Part shown: one piece after another, positions 1-6,987 of the stretch
How positions within the stretch are numbered: position 1 is the first letter of the stretch
How the letters are laid out: the number at the start of each line of letters is the position of its first letter
Assembly (NCBI GenBank): GCA_964372275.1
Contig: CAYJRR010000143.1
Coordinates: 1-11,147, forward strand
Direction: 5' to 3'
Source: CAYJRR01 sp964372275 [NCBI: uncultured bacterium]
Lineage (GTDB): Bacteria; CAYJRR01
Length of the DNA: 11,147 bases
The notes under the pieces: generated by a model
Database searches by the model: none
Seen by the model: only the letters and a program-made list of their open reading frames with translations
Told to the model about the DNA's origin: nothing
Program-made: the position numbers and the translations under genes

Positions 1-943
<943 letters not shown>

Positions 944-949
944 GCCTTG

Positions 950-1483
950 TCAACCCTTCGCCGATTCGTGGAGCCGGCGCAGCTGCGTGCGCAGGCTTCC
1001 GTCGTAGATCACACCGCCGACCTCCGCCACGAGTCCGCCCAAGAGGTCGGGATCGACCCGTTGCGCGAGCTCGACCGTGCGGCCGGTCATCTTCGAAAGT
1101 CGTTCACGCAGCTGCGCCTCGACGTCGGGCGCGAGCGGCGTGGTGCTCGTCACCACCGCCCGCGCGCGGCCGGCGTGCTCGTCGGCCATCCGCTTCAACT
1201 CCCCGCGGATCTCCTCGAAGAGGTCGAGGCGCCCCTTCTCCGCGAGCAGTCCGATGAAGTTCACCGTCGACTGGGAGAGATCGAGCCGCTTCAGGACGGA
1301 GGAGACGACCTCCTTCTTCTCGGACGGCAGGACCGTCGGATCGGCGAGCGCGCCCTTGAGCTCCGGGCTGCCGGAGACGATTCCGCCGAACTGCGCCAGG
1401 TCCCGCTCGATCCGATCCAGCGCGTTCTCCTCGACCGCGATCGAGAGGAGCGCCCGCGCGTACCGCCGCGCCAGTTGCCTCAT
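950..1483 (-). CDS. atpH: ATP synthase F1 subunit delta (OSCP type)
   Basis: Delta caps the alpha3beta3 head and ties it to the peripheral b/b' stalk. The product is 177 aa, the normal family length. The N-terminal stretch (ARRYARALLSIAVEE, about residues 5-19) is the typical start of the helical delta domain. The C-terminal half contains the expected mixed region ending in a GGLVAEVGGVIYDGS-type segment, where most delta subunits read GG..i.igd.v.DgS. The ATG start overlaps the atpF stop in an ATGA arrangement, which suggests translational coupling and also fixes the start. The gene sits between atpF and atpA as in nearly all bacterial atp operons. Identity rests on both sequence and position. 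Confidence 0.96.
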   Translation of the reverse strand: MRQLARRYARALLSIAVEENALDRIERDLAQFGGIVSGSPELKGALADPTVLPSEKKEVVSSVLKRLDLSQSTVNFIGLLAEKGRLDLFEEIRGELKRMADEHAGRARAVVTSTTPLAPDVEAQLRERLSKMTGRTVELAQRVDPDLLGGLVAEVGGVIYDGSLRTQLRRLHESAKG

Positions 1484-2064
1484 GCCGGCCGCTCCTTGCG
1501 CTCCGGTCGCGCCTCGAGCTTTCCGAGGAACTCGTGCGAGAGACGCGCCTGGTCGTCCTTGCCGACGGCGCCGCGGAGGATCTTCTCCGCCAGCTCCGAC
1601 GCGCGCGCCAACTGCTCGTCCTTCAGCTCGCGACGGGCGCGGGCGATCTCCTGGTCGGCGATCTGCTTCGCTTCCTCGCGGATCCGGTTCCCCAGCGCGG
1701 TCGCCTCCGCGACCATCTTCGCCTTCTCCGCCTCGGCCTCGGTACGCGCCTCGTCGAGGAGCTGGGTCATGCGTGCGTCGATCGTCCGCATCCGCTCCTC
1801 GATCGCACTGAACTTGGTCCGCATCTCATCGCGCAGCGAAGTCGCCTCGTGGATCTCGCGCGAGATCCGCTCCCGCTTCGCGCGCAGTCCCGCCGGGACC
1901 GCCTTGGCGGCGAGTTTCCAGAAGATGAACCCGAGGATCGCCAGGTTCAGCGCGTGCCAGACGAACGCCGGTACGCCGAACCACAGCCGCGGCCCCCAGA
2001 CGTCGACCGTGCCGTCCGCGGCCGCGGCCGCCACGACGAATCCTGCGTGGACGATCGCAGTCAC
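1480..2064 (-). CDS. atpF: ATP synthase Fo subunit b
   Basis: This is one of two b-type stator subunits encoded here; it anchors the peripheral stalk in the membrane and reaches up to delta. The product is 194 aa, somewhat longer than E. coli b (156 aa). Order of parts: a short hydrophobic alanine-rich N-terminus (residues about 4-17), a linker, one transmembrane segment around residues 37-53 (HALNLAILGFIFWKL), then a long charged coiled coil rich in Glu, Arg and Ala to the end. The GTG start overlaps the stop of the upstream b' gene as GTGA, so translation is probably coupled. The extra hydrophobic N-terminus could be a cleaved signal peptide or a second membrane contact; which one cannot be told from sequence. 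With b' present, the stalk is expected to be a b/b' heterodimer. Confidence 0.94.
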   Translation of the reverse strand: MTAIVHAGFVVAAAAADGTVDVWGPRLWFGVPAFVWHALNLAILGFIFWKLAAKAVPAGLRAKRERISREIHEATSLRDEMRTKFSAIEERMRTIDARMTQLLDEARTEAEAEKAKMVAEATALGNRIREEAKQIADQEIARARRELKDEQLARASELAEKILRGAVGKDDQARLSHEFLGKLEARPERKERPA

Positions 2065-2606
2065 GACCGAACCTCGCCGCGCGCCTCACGCCTCGGCGCG
2101 CTGCCGGAGGAGACCTCGCGCCCGAGCACGGCCTCGACCAGCTCCTCGGCGAGCGCTTCGGCCTGCTTCGAGAGCTCCGCGCGAACGCGCGTGCGCTCCG
2201 CCTCCACGCTCGACCGCACCTGCTCGACGACGACCGTCGCCTCGTTGCGCGCGGCCGCGAGGCGCGAACCGACCTCCGACGCCGCGAGCGCGCGGATCCT
2301 CGCGCGCTCCTCGGAGGCGAGCTGGCGCGTCTCGGCCAGACGCGATTCGTACACCTTCAATCTCTCGTTCAGTTTCGATTCGAGGTCGGCCGCCTCCTCA
2401 CGCGCCCCTTTGGTCTGCGCCTCGCGCGCTTCGATCACGTGCAGGAGCGGACGGATCGCGAATCGCGCGACGAAGAACAACGTCGTCCAGAAGACGCCCG
2501 CCATGATCGCGAGGTGCAGCGGGTTCAGTCCCTGGAGATCGGCGTAGGTGGTGTTCCACCACGGCGTGGCTTCCGACGCGGCGGCGGCGCTGGCAATCAG
2601 GAGCAC
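2061..2606 (-). CDS. atpF': ATP synthase Fo second b-type subunit (b')
   Basis: Second peripheral-stalk subunit, expected to pair with AtpF. From the start chosen here it is 181 aa: a short hydrophobic N-terminus (LLIASAAAASEAT), a WWN-containing linker, a transmembrane segment (LHLAIMAGVFWTTLFFVARFAI) at about residues 29-50, then a charged coiled coil. The reading frame is open further up, with possible starts at an ATG (2648) and a GTG (2699). I prefer the GTG at 2606 because a Shine-Dalgarno-like AAGGGGA lies 6 nt ahead of it and because the resulting N-terminus mirrors that of AtpF; the two upstream starts lack a convincing ribosome site. The 3' end overlaps atpF by 4 bp. Subunits a and c are not encoded just upstream, so the Fo genes must be split. 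Function is secure; the exact start is not. Confidence 0.9.
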   Translation of the reverse strand: MLLIASAAAASEATPWWNTTYADLQGLNPLHLAIMAGVFWTTLFFVARFAIRPLLHVIEAREAQTKGAREEAADLESKLNERLKVYESRLAETRQLASEERARIRALAASEVGSRLAAARNEATVVVEQVRSSVEAERTRVRAELSKQAEALAEELVEAVLGREVSSGSAPRREARGEVRS

Positions 2607-2683
2607 GAAATCCCCTTTTTCGCGCGCCGGAAAACCCAATTCGGCCATGAAGCTATGGAGATTCCAGCCGCGCGGAAGGCGGT

Positions 2684-2712
2684 GGAGTACTACACGCACC
2701 GGGAGGAGTCAA
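2684..2712 (-). promoter_or_regulatory. possible sigma70-type promoter for the atp genes
   Basis: Reading the minus strand, a good -35 hexamer TTGACT (2712-2707) is followed after exactly 17 bp by TACTCC (2689-2684), a poor -10 with only the leading TA matching. It lies between the bactofilin stop and the b' gene. If active it would start transcription near 2677, ruling out the GTG at 2699 as the start of b'. Sequence-only inference; readthrough from parAB-bactofilin is an equally good explanation for atp expression. Confidence 0.22.
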
Positions 2713-2725
2713 CGCGAATTGGCGG

Positions 2726-3160
2726 CTATTTCGGACCGGGCGCGACGGCCTTGATCGGCTGGGAGGAGCCCATCGCCGCCGGCTTCTTTCCGACGCGGTC
2801 TTCCATCCGGCATTGACCCTCGAGGACCACCCCCTGCTCCATCGTCAGGGCCGGGGTGTTGATCGTCCCGCGCACCACCGCCGGGGCCTTGAGCTCGACC
2901 AGCTTCTTGACGGTGATGTTCCCCTCCACCGTGCCCGACACGATGATCGTGCCGACGTCGATCTCGCCGCGCACCAGCGCCCCCTCGCCGACGAGGAGGA
3001 TGTCGTTGCTGAAGATCTCACCGGAGAAGCGTCCGTCGATCCGGACCGATCCCTCGAAGGTGAGCTTCCCCTCGTATTCGCACCCCGGTCCGAGGAAGGC
3101 ATTGAGGTCGGCCGACACCTCGCGGATCGAGAGCCCATCCCCTTTCGCCCCGAACGCCAT
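2726..3160 (-). CDS. bactofilin (polymer-forming cytoskeletal protein)
   Basis: Small bacterial cytoskeletal protein that self-assembles, without nucleotides, into filaments built from a right-handed beta-helix. The product is 144 aa, normal for the family. After a disordered lead of about 17 residues comes the bactofilin core (about residues 18-120), with the regular six-residue periodicity of a beta-helix and typical phrases such as EGSVRIDGRFSGEI and VSGTVEGNI, then a short basic and proline-containing tail. The gene starts 9 bp after the parB stop, with GGAGG placed 6 nt before the ATG, so it belongs to the parAB operon. In Myxococcus, bactofilins scaffold ParAB and parS at the cell poles; the adjacency here suggests a similar role, but that is inference. 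Confidence 0.94.
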   Translation of the reverse strand: MAFGAKGDGLSIREVSADLNAFLGPGCEYEGKLTFEGSVRIDGRFSGEIFSNDILLVGEGALVRGEIDVGTIIVSGTVEGNITVKKLVELKAPAVVRGTINTPALTMEQGVVLEGQCRMEDRVGKKPAAMGSSQPIKAVAPGPK

Positions 3161-3169
3161 CGCCGCCTC

Positions 3170-4060
3170 CTACCCTTGCCCCAACAGGACCGCGAGGAGC
3201 CGATTGAGCTCCTCGAGCGATCCGTACTCGATTTCAATCCGACCGCGCTTGCTCGTGCCTCGGAAGCCGACCTTCGCCCCGAGCTTCCGCTGCAGGTTCT
3301 CGGACGCGCTCTTCATCTCGACGTCGAGGGTCGGCGCCGGCGCCTTCTTCTTGGCGTTGGTGGGGGCCGGCCGCCAGCGCGCCACCAGCGCCTCGGTCGC
3401 CCGGACCGAGAGCCCCTTGGAGACGATCTCCGCGCGCACCTGCATCTGCGCCGCGGCGTCCGTCAGCGCGAGCAGCGCGCGTGCGTGCCCCATCGTCAGC
3501 ACGTTGGCGGCGAGGTCTTTCTGGATCGGATCGGAGAGCTTCAGCAGGCGGAGCATGTTGGTGACGGTCGACCGCTCGCGTCCGACCCGGCGCGCGAGAT
3601 CCTCCTGCGTGAGACCGAACTCGTTCACCAGGCTCGAGTAGGACTGCGCCTCTTCGATCGGGTTCAAGTCCCGCCGCTGGATGTTCTCGATCAGCGCGAG
3701 CTCGAGCGACTCGAGGTCGGAGACGTCCTTCACCAGCGCCGGGATCGTGGACAGGCCCGCCTGTCTCGCCGCCCGCAAACGCCGCTCGCCGGCGATCAGC
3801 TCGTACTTCTCGGCCCCCGCCTTCCGCACCACGATCGGTTGGAGAACTCCCTTCTCCCGGATCGAGTCGGCGAGCTCGTTCAGCGCCTCGTCGTCGAACG
3901 ACTTCCTCGGTTGGTACTTGTTTGCGAGTACGTCGTCGATCGGAAGCTCGACCAGACCGTTGGCCGGCGGCGGAGAGGCGGAACCCGGCGGAGCCGCCCC
4001 CTCCTTGGAGGGGATCAGCGCGCCTAGCCCACGACCGAGCACCTTTCGCGTGTTGTCCAT
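3170..4060 (-). CDS. parB: chromosome-partitioning protein ParB (Spo0J/Noc family)
   Basis: ParB binds parS, loads as a CTP-dependent clamp, spreads along the DNA and stimulates the ParA ATPase during origin segregation. The product is 296 aa, typical for chromosomal ParB. Seen directly: an N-terminal KVLGRGLGALIP segment (residues 6-17) that in relatives contacts ParA; the ParB/Srx-like CTP-binding domain with YQPRKSFD (49-56) and GERRLRAAR (91-99); the ENIQRRDLNPIEEA motif (125-138); a helix-turn-helix near LTQEDLARRVGRERSTVTNM (150-169) that should read parS; and a C-terminal dimerisation region from about residue 245. All key motifs are intact. It starts 18 bp after parA and is followed 9 bp later by the bactofilin. 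Its target sites lie about 2.8-3.6 kb away around rsmG. Confidence 0.97.
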   Translation of the reverse strand: MDNTRKVLGRGLGALIPSKEGAAPPGSASPPPANGLVELPIDDVLANKYQPRKSFDDEALNELADSIREKGVLQPIVVRKAGAEKYELIAGERRLRAARQAGLSTIPALVKDVSDLESLELALIENIQRRDLNPIEEAQSYSSLVNEFGLTQEDLARRVGRERSTVTNMLRLLKLSDPIQKDLAANVLTMGHARALLALTDAAAQMQVRAEIVSKGLSVRATEALVARWRPAPTNAKKKAPAPTLDVEMKSASENLQRKLGAKVGFRGTSKRGRIEIEYGSLEELNRLLAVLLGQG

Positions 4061-4078
4061 GTTCCTCGACGATCCGCC

Positions 4079-4933
4079 CTACTCCGCACCCGACGCGCGG
4101 GTGTGGCTCTCGTTTCCCCGTTTCTCGTTCCGCCGCAGGATCTCGTCGGCCAGCGCCATGTAGGCCGTCGCCCCTTTCGACGCCACATCGTAGAGGATGA
4201 CCGGCTTCCCGAACGAGGGGCTTTCGGAAAGTCGCACGTTGCGCGGAATCACCGACTCGAACACCTCCGCGCCGAAGTGCGCGCGCACGTCGTCCGCCAC
4301 CTGGTGGGAGAGCTTGTTCCGCGCGTCGAACATGGTGAGGAGGATCCCCTCCCGCTCGAGCGACGGATTGAGCGACTGCTTCACCAGGTCGATCGTCTGC
4401 AGCAGCGCGGACAGCCCCTCCATCGCGTAGTACTCGCACTGCATCGGCATCAGCACCGAATCGGCGGCGGTAAAGGCGTTGAGCGTGAGGAGCCCGAGCG
4501 ATGGCGGGCAGTCGATCAGCACGTATTGGAATCGCTCGCCGAGCTCGAGCAGCGCATCGCGCAGGCGCGTCTCCCGGCCCTCTTGCGGGACGAGCTCGAT
4601 CTCCGCGCCGGTGAGATCGGCGTTCGACGGCGCGACCTTCAGGAAGTCGAGGTCGGTGCGGCGCAGCACCGACAGCAGCCGCTTCTCACCGATCAGCACG
4701 TGGTAGATGCTCAACGAAACGGTCGCGCGCTCGATCCCCAAGCCGCTGCCGGCGTTCCCCTGCGGATCGAGGTCGATGAGCAGGGTCCGGCGCTCCGCCG
4801 CGGCGAGGCAGGCGGCAAGGTTGACGGCGGTGGTCGTCTTGCCGACCCCCCCCTTCTGGTTCGCGATGCAGATGACCTTCGTCAAGGGAACGGCGGTCCG
4901 CGAGCGTCCGGGAACGACCTCGGCATCCTGCAC
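4079..4933 (-). CDS. parA: chromosome-partitioning ATPase ParA (Soj family)
   Basis: ParA is the Walker-type ATPase that binds the nucleoid non-specifically and moves ParB-parS complexes apart. The product is 284 aa. Visible motifs: the deviant Walker A KGGVGKTTT at residues 27-35, with the signature lysine K27 and P-loop lysine K32; DLDPQGN at 54-60; and VLIDCPPSLG for the Walker B/switch region. The N-terminus is about 15 residues longer than in B. subtilis Soj. The chosen GTG is supported by a near-perfect AGGAGG placed 6 nt upstream; a TTG at codon 17 is an alternative but has no comparable site. The next gene upstream is divergent, only 43 bp away. In Geobacter-like genomes rsmG precedes parA directly; here three plus-strand ORFs separate them. 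Confidence 0.97.
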   Translation of the reverse strand: MQDAEVVPGRSRTAVPLTKVICIANQKGGVGKTTTAVNLAACLAAAERRTLLIDLDPQGNAGSGLGIERATVSLSIYHVLIGEKRLLSVLRRTDLDFLKVAPSNADLTGAEIELVPQEGRETRLRDALLELGERFQYVLIDCPPSLGLLTLNAFTAADSVLMPMQCEYYAMEGLSALLQTIDLVKQSLNPSLEREGILLTMFDARNKLSHQVADDVRAHFGAEVFESVIPRNVRLSESPSFGKPVILYDVASKGATAYMALADEILRRNEKRGNESHTRASGAE

Positions 4934-4939
4934 TCAATT

Positions 4940-4945
4940 CCTCCT
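4940..4945 (-). promoter_or_regulatory. strong ribosome binding site that fixes the parA start
   Basis: AGGAGG on the minus strand, 6 nt before the GTG at 4933. This is why the 16-residue N-terminal extension of ParA is taken as real. The site sits inside the 43-bp divergent gap shared with the dehydrogenase gene. Confidence 0.8.
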
Positions 4946-4963
4946 TTGGGCAAGGACCCGCGC

Positions 4964-4969
4964 TACCCT
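4964..4969 (+). promoter_or_regulatory. possible -10 element for a leaderless dehydrogenase transcript
   Basis: TACCCT (TANNNT form) ends 7 bp before the GTG of the plus-strand dehydrogenase. That spacing would put the transcription start on or next to the start codon. No Shine-Dalgarno sequence lies ahead of that GTG, which fits a leaderless message. No convincing -35 is seen. Weak, positional evidence only. Confidence 0.28.
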
Positions 4970-4976
4970 CCCGGCC

Positions 4977-5951
4977 GTGATCGTCTTCGTCACGCGGCGG
5001 CTCGCGCTCGATCCGGTGGCGATCGCGCCGCCGGGGATCGACGTCGTCGTCTCGCCGCTCGATCGCCCGCTGTCGCGCGACGAGATCGTCGACGCGGCCG
5101 CGGAGGCGTCGGGGATCGTGTCGATGTTGAGCGATCCGTTCGACGCCGACCTGATCGCCGCCCTCCCGCGATTGCGCGTGATCGCCAACCATGCCGTCGG
5201 CGTGAACAACGTCGATCTCGCGGCGGCGACGGCGCGCGGCATCGCGGTCTGCAACACCCCCGACGTGCTGACCGACGCGACCGCCGACCTGACGATGGCG
5301 TTGATTCTGGCGGTGACCCGCCGCCTGCGCGAGGCCGAGCGACATCTTCGGCAGGGCGAATTCACGGGGTGGGCGCCGACCCTCCTCCTCGGAGGCGATC
5401 TCGCGGGGTCGACGTTGGGACTGTTCGGCTTCGGGCGGATCGGACGCGCGGTCGCCCGGCGGGCGGCGGCGTTCGGCATGCGGGTGCTGTTTCACTCCCG
5501 CCGGCCGATCGGCGCCGACGGCGAGCGCGAGGCCGACCGCCGGGTCGGCGAGCCGGCCGCGATCCGGGTGTCTTGGGACGACCTGCTTGGCTCGTCGGAC
5601 ATCGTCTCGATTCACGCGCCGCTCACGGTCGAGACCCGTCATGCGTTTGACGCCCGCGCCCTCGCCTCCATGAAGCGCGGAGCGATCCTGATCAACACCG
5701 CCCGCGGCCCGATCGTCGACGAGGGGGCGCTGGTCGACGCTCTCCAGTACGGTCCTCTCGGCGGGGCCGGGCTGGACGTCTTCGAAGAGGAGCCGCGGGT
5801 TCACCCGGGTCTTTGTGGAAGGGACGATGTCGTGCTTCTCCCGCATGTCGGTAGTGCCACCTACAATACACGTGTGGCAATGGCACGGCTTGCCTTGGGC
5901 GGCTGCTTCGAGGTTCTCCTCGGCCGAACACCAGCCAATCGAGTAGCGTAG
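4977..5951 (+). CDS. D-2-hydroxyacid dehydrogenase, glyoxylate/hydroxypyruvate reductase type
   Basis: NAD(P)H-dependent reductase expected to convert glyoxylate to glycolate and/or hydroxypyruvate to D-glycerate in the cytosol. The product is 324 aa, normal for the family. The N-terminal catalytic half resembles GyaR/GRHPR enzymes (FVTRRL start, DRPLSRDEI, NHAVGVNNVDL, NTPDVLTDATADL). The nucleotide fold carries GFGRIG at 151-156. The catalytic triad is complete and correctly spaced: R243 (in NTARGP), E272 (in EEEP) and H290 (in LPHVGS). The SRR after the second Rossmann strand (174-176) suggests a preference for NADPH; that is inference. The open frame continues upstream antisense to parA, so the GTG at 4977 is chosen as the first start outside parA and where homology begins; it has no ribosome site. 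Substrate is uncertain among hydroxyacid dehydrogenases. Confidence 0.92.
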   Translation: MIVFVTRRLALDPVAIAPPGIDVVVSPLDRPLSRDEIVDAAAEASGIVSMLSDPFDADLIAALPRLRVIANHAVGVNNVDLAAATARGIAVCNTPDVLTDATADLTMALILAVTRRLREAERHLRQGEFTGWAPTLLLGGDLAGSTLGLFGFGRIGRAVARRAAAFGMRVLFHSRRPIGADGEREADRRVGEPAAIRVSWDDLLGSSDIVSIHAPLTVETRHAFDARALASMKRGAILINTARGPIVDEGALVDALQYGPLGGAGLDVFEEEPRVHPGLCGRDDVVLLPHVGSATYNTRVAMARLALGGCFEVLLGRTPANRVA

Positions 5952-5954
5952 AGC

Positions 5955-6092
5955 TTGGGATCGAACGGGGAGAAGGCCCCCCAATCCGCGGCCCAACCGA
6001 CGCAATCGATCCTTGAAAAGTACAACGTCGATCGTTCGTTGATCGGAGAAGTCGACCGGTACATCGGCTGCAGAGGAGGGGAGCTGCCGTGA
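5955..6092 (+). CDS. possible small protein of 45 aa, coupled to the next gene
   Basis: An open frame follows the dehydrogenase stop in the same frame and ends in a TGA that shares bases with the GTG start of the next gene (GTGA). From a TTG at 5955 it would encode 45 aa. The second half (SILEKYNVDRSLIGEVDRYI) has the look of a real amphipathic helical protein, and the exact stop-start overlap argues for use. Against it: the start is TTG with no clear ribosome site, and 46 open codons are not rare at this GC content. It could also be a remnant of a longer C-terminus or simply a leader region. I recognise no family. Confidence 0.4.
   Translation: MGSNGEKAPQSAAQPTQSILEKYNVDRSLIGEVDRYIGCRGGELP
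6074..6079 (+). promoter_or_regulatory. ribosome binding site for the 267-aa unknown protein
   Basis: AGGAGG within a purine-rich run (6073-6083), 9 nt before the GTG at 6089. This supports that GTG as a genuine start and the gene as real despite its unknown family. Confidence 0.7.
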
Positions 6093-6892
6093 AGTTCTAC
6101 TCGTCGATTCGTCCCCCGGCCGATCTTCCACTCGCCGAAGTCGAGCTTCGGCCTCGGAGCGAGGTGTCGGCCGGTCGGTCGATCACGGGCGAAGAAGTCG
6201 AACGAGCCTTTCGTTCGTTCTCGGAGCGGTTTCACGCAAGCCGCTTCTCCAACGAGGAGTGGTCGGATCGATCGGGGGAGTTGAGGATCGTTCTCCTGGA
6301 CGATCGGGTCGTAGTACGCCAGGAGCTGCCAACGTCCGATCGCTCCGACCTGGCCCATCGACTCGATCGGCTGTACGAGCTCTGCTTTGCATTGAGTGAC
6401 GCCCTCGACCTCGACCCGAGCGACCTTCACCTGGGCACGATCATTACGCGCCACCGGTACGAGCGCCAGTTTGGAACGATCGTCGATCGCTACTGCCGAA
6501 TGGTCAAGACAGTCGACCTGCTCCACAGCGAGCGCGGATGGCGAACGCTTTCCAGCGCGGCCCCTCCCATACTGGCCGATCCTGTCCCGGCAATTGAAGT
6601 CGACCCGTTGCAGCTGCCACCCGGACTCCGCAAACGGGGCCGGGACCGAGTCGGATTCCTCGAGCTGAGCGGGGACCGAGCGTTGGCGGCCCTTTCCTTC
6701 CTGTCGCCTGAGCGCCCGTACGTGGCCCTCTTGCCTCGGGAACCGCTGGTTGGGGACCCTAGCACCGTCCTACGGGTGTTACGCCTGGCCTACCCCGCCT
6801 CCGACGTGGCGCTCGTCGAGGCGGCCGCGTCGGGGTCACGCTCGATTCGGCATATCGACCGGGGTGCCTATGGGGTCCAGGTCTCCCTCTAG
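6089..6892 (+). CDS. protein of unknown function, 267 aa
   Basis: I do not recognise this protein. It is 267 aa, soluble by inspection: no signal peptide, no membrane segment, rich in Arg, Asp, Glu, Leu and Ser, with three cysteines. Residues about 30-50 form a charged helix-like stretch, then a beta-type segment LRIVLLDDRVVVRQEL (about 65-80) and a helical region to about residue 110; residues 175-267 look alpha/beta, with VGFLELSGDRALAALSFL near 189-206. No P-loop, zinc cluster, HTH or catalytic signature is evident. The start is well supported by AGGAGG and by overlap with the stop of the small upstream ORF. It ends 16 bp before a parS site and converges on rsmG. The context (between rsmG and parA, behind a hydroxyacid dehydrogenase) does not reveal a role. 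Confidence 0.8.
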   Translation: MKFYSSIRPPADLPLAEVELRPRSEVSAGRSITGEEVERAFRSFSERFHASRFSNEEWSDRSGELRIVLLDDRVVVRQELPTSDRSDLAHRLDRLYELCFALSDALDLDPSDLHLGTIITRHRYERQFGTIVDRYCRMVKTVDLLHSERGWRTLSSAAPPILADPVPAIEVDPLQLPPGLRKRGRDRVGFLELSGDRALAALSFLSPERPYVALLPREPLVGDPSTVLRVLRLAYPASDVALVEAAASGSRSIRHIDRGAYGVQVSL

Positions 6893-6907
6893 CAGCGGCG
6901 TAGGAGG

Positions 6908-6923
6908 TGTTCCACGTGGAACA
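6908..6923. promoter_or_regulatory. parS site 1, perfect palindrome
   Basis: TGTTCCACGTGGAACA, a perfect 16-bp palindrome around CACGTG. It differs from the B. subtilis consensus TGTTNCACGTGAAACA at one position and matches the form found in Pseudomonas. It lies in the convergent gap between the 267-aa protein and rsmG, about 2.8 kb from parB. ParB is expected to load here and spread over neighbouring DNA. Confidence 0.93.
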
Positions 6924-6928
6924 TCGCT

Positions 6929-6961
6929 CCGAATCCAGCGACAGCATCGCACCCGATTCGG
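6929..6961. terminator. hairpin in the convergent gap between two parS sites
   Basis: CCGAATC (6929-6935) pairs with GATTCGG (6955-6961), and inside it GCGA (6938-6941) pairs with TCGC (6947-6950) around a 5-nt loop. It sits between convergent genes, where a two-way terminator would be useful. Neither strand has a T-run after the stem, so if it ends transcription it is not a standard intrinsic terminator. Function is uncertain. Confidence 0.3.
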
Positions 6962-6971
6962 TGGTGGACGA

Positions 6972-6987
6972 CGTTTCACGTGGAACA
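6972..6987. promoter_or_regulatory. parS site 2, overlapping the rsmG stop codon
   Basis: CGTTTCACGTGGAACA keeps the CACGTG core and both conserved flanks; only the first base departs from the usual T. Its centre is 64 bp from that of site 1. Read on the minus strand it supplies the last codons of rsmG (TGT TCC ACG TGA), so the ParB site and the gene end share bases. Confidence 0.9.

Noticed and set aside
2548-2563. A TGTTCCAC half-site resembling parS
   Set aside because: Only one arm matches; the other half does not restore CACGTGGAACA, and it lies in b' coding sequence.
5855-5879. Inverted repeat TGCCAC / GTGGCA with a CACGTG-like core near the dehydrogenase 3' end
   Set aside because: It lies within well-conserved coding sequence, and the flanks of its CACGTG (ACA/TGT) do not fit parS.
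4686-6131. A 481-codon minus-strand open frame
   Set aside because: It runs antisense to the dehydrogenase and out of frame through parA; the composition (Arg, Asp, His, Gly) and lack of motifs mark it as a shadow.
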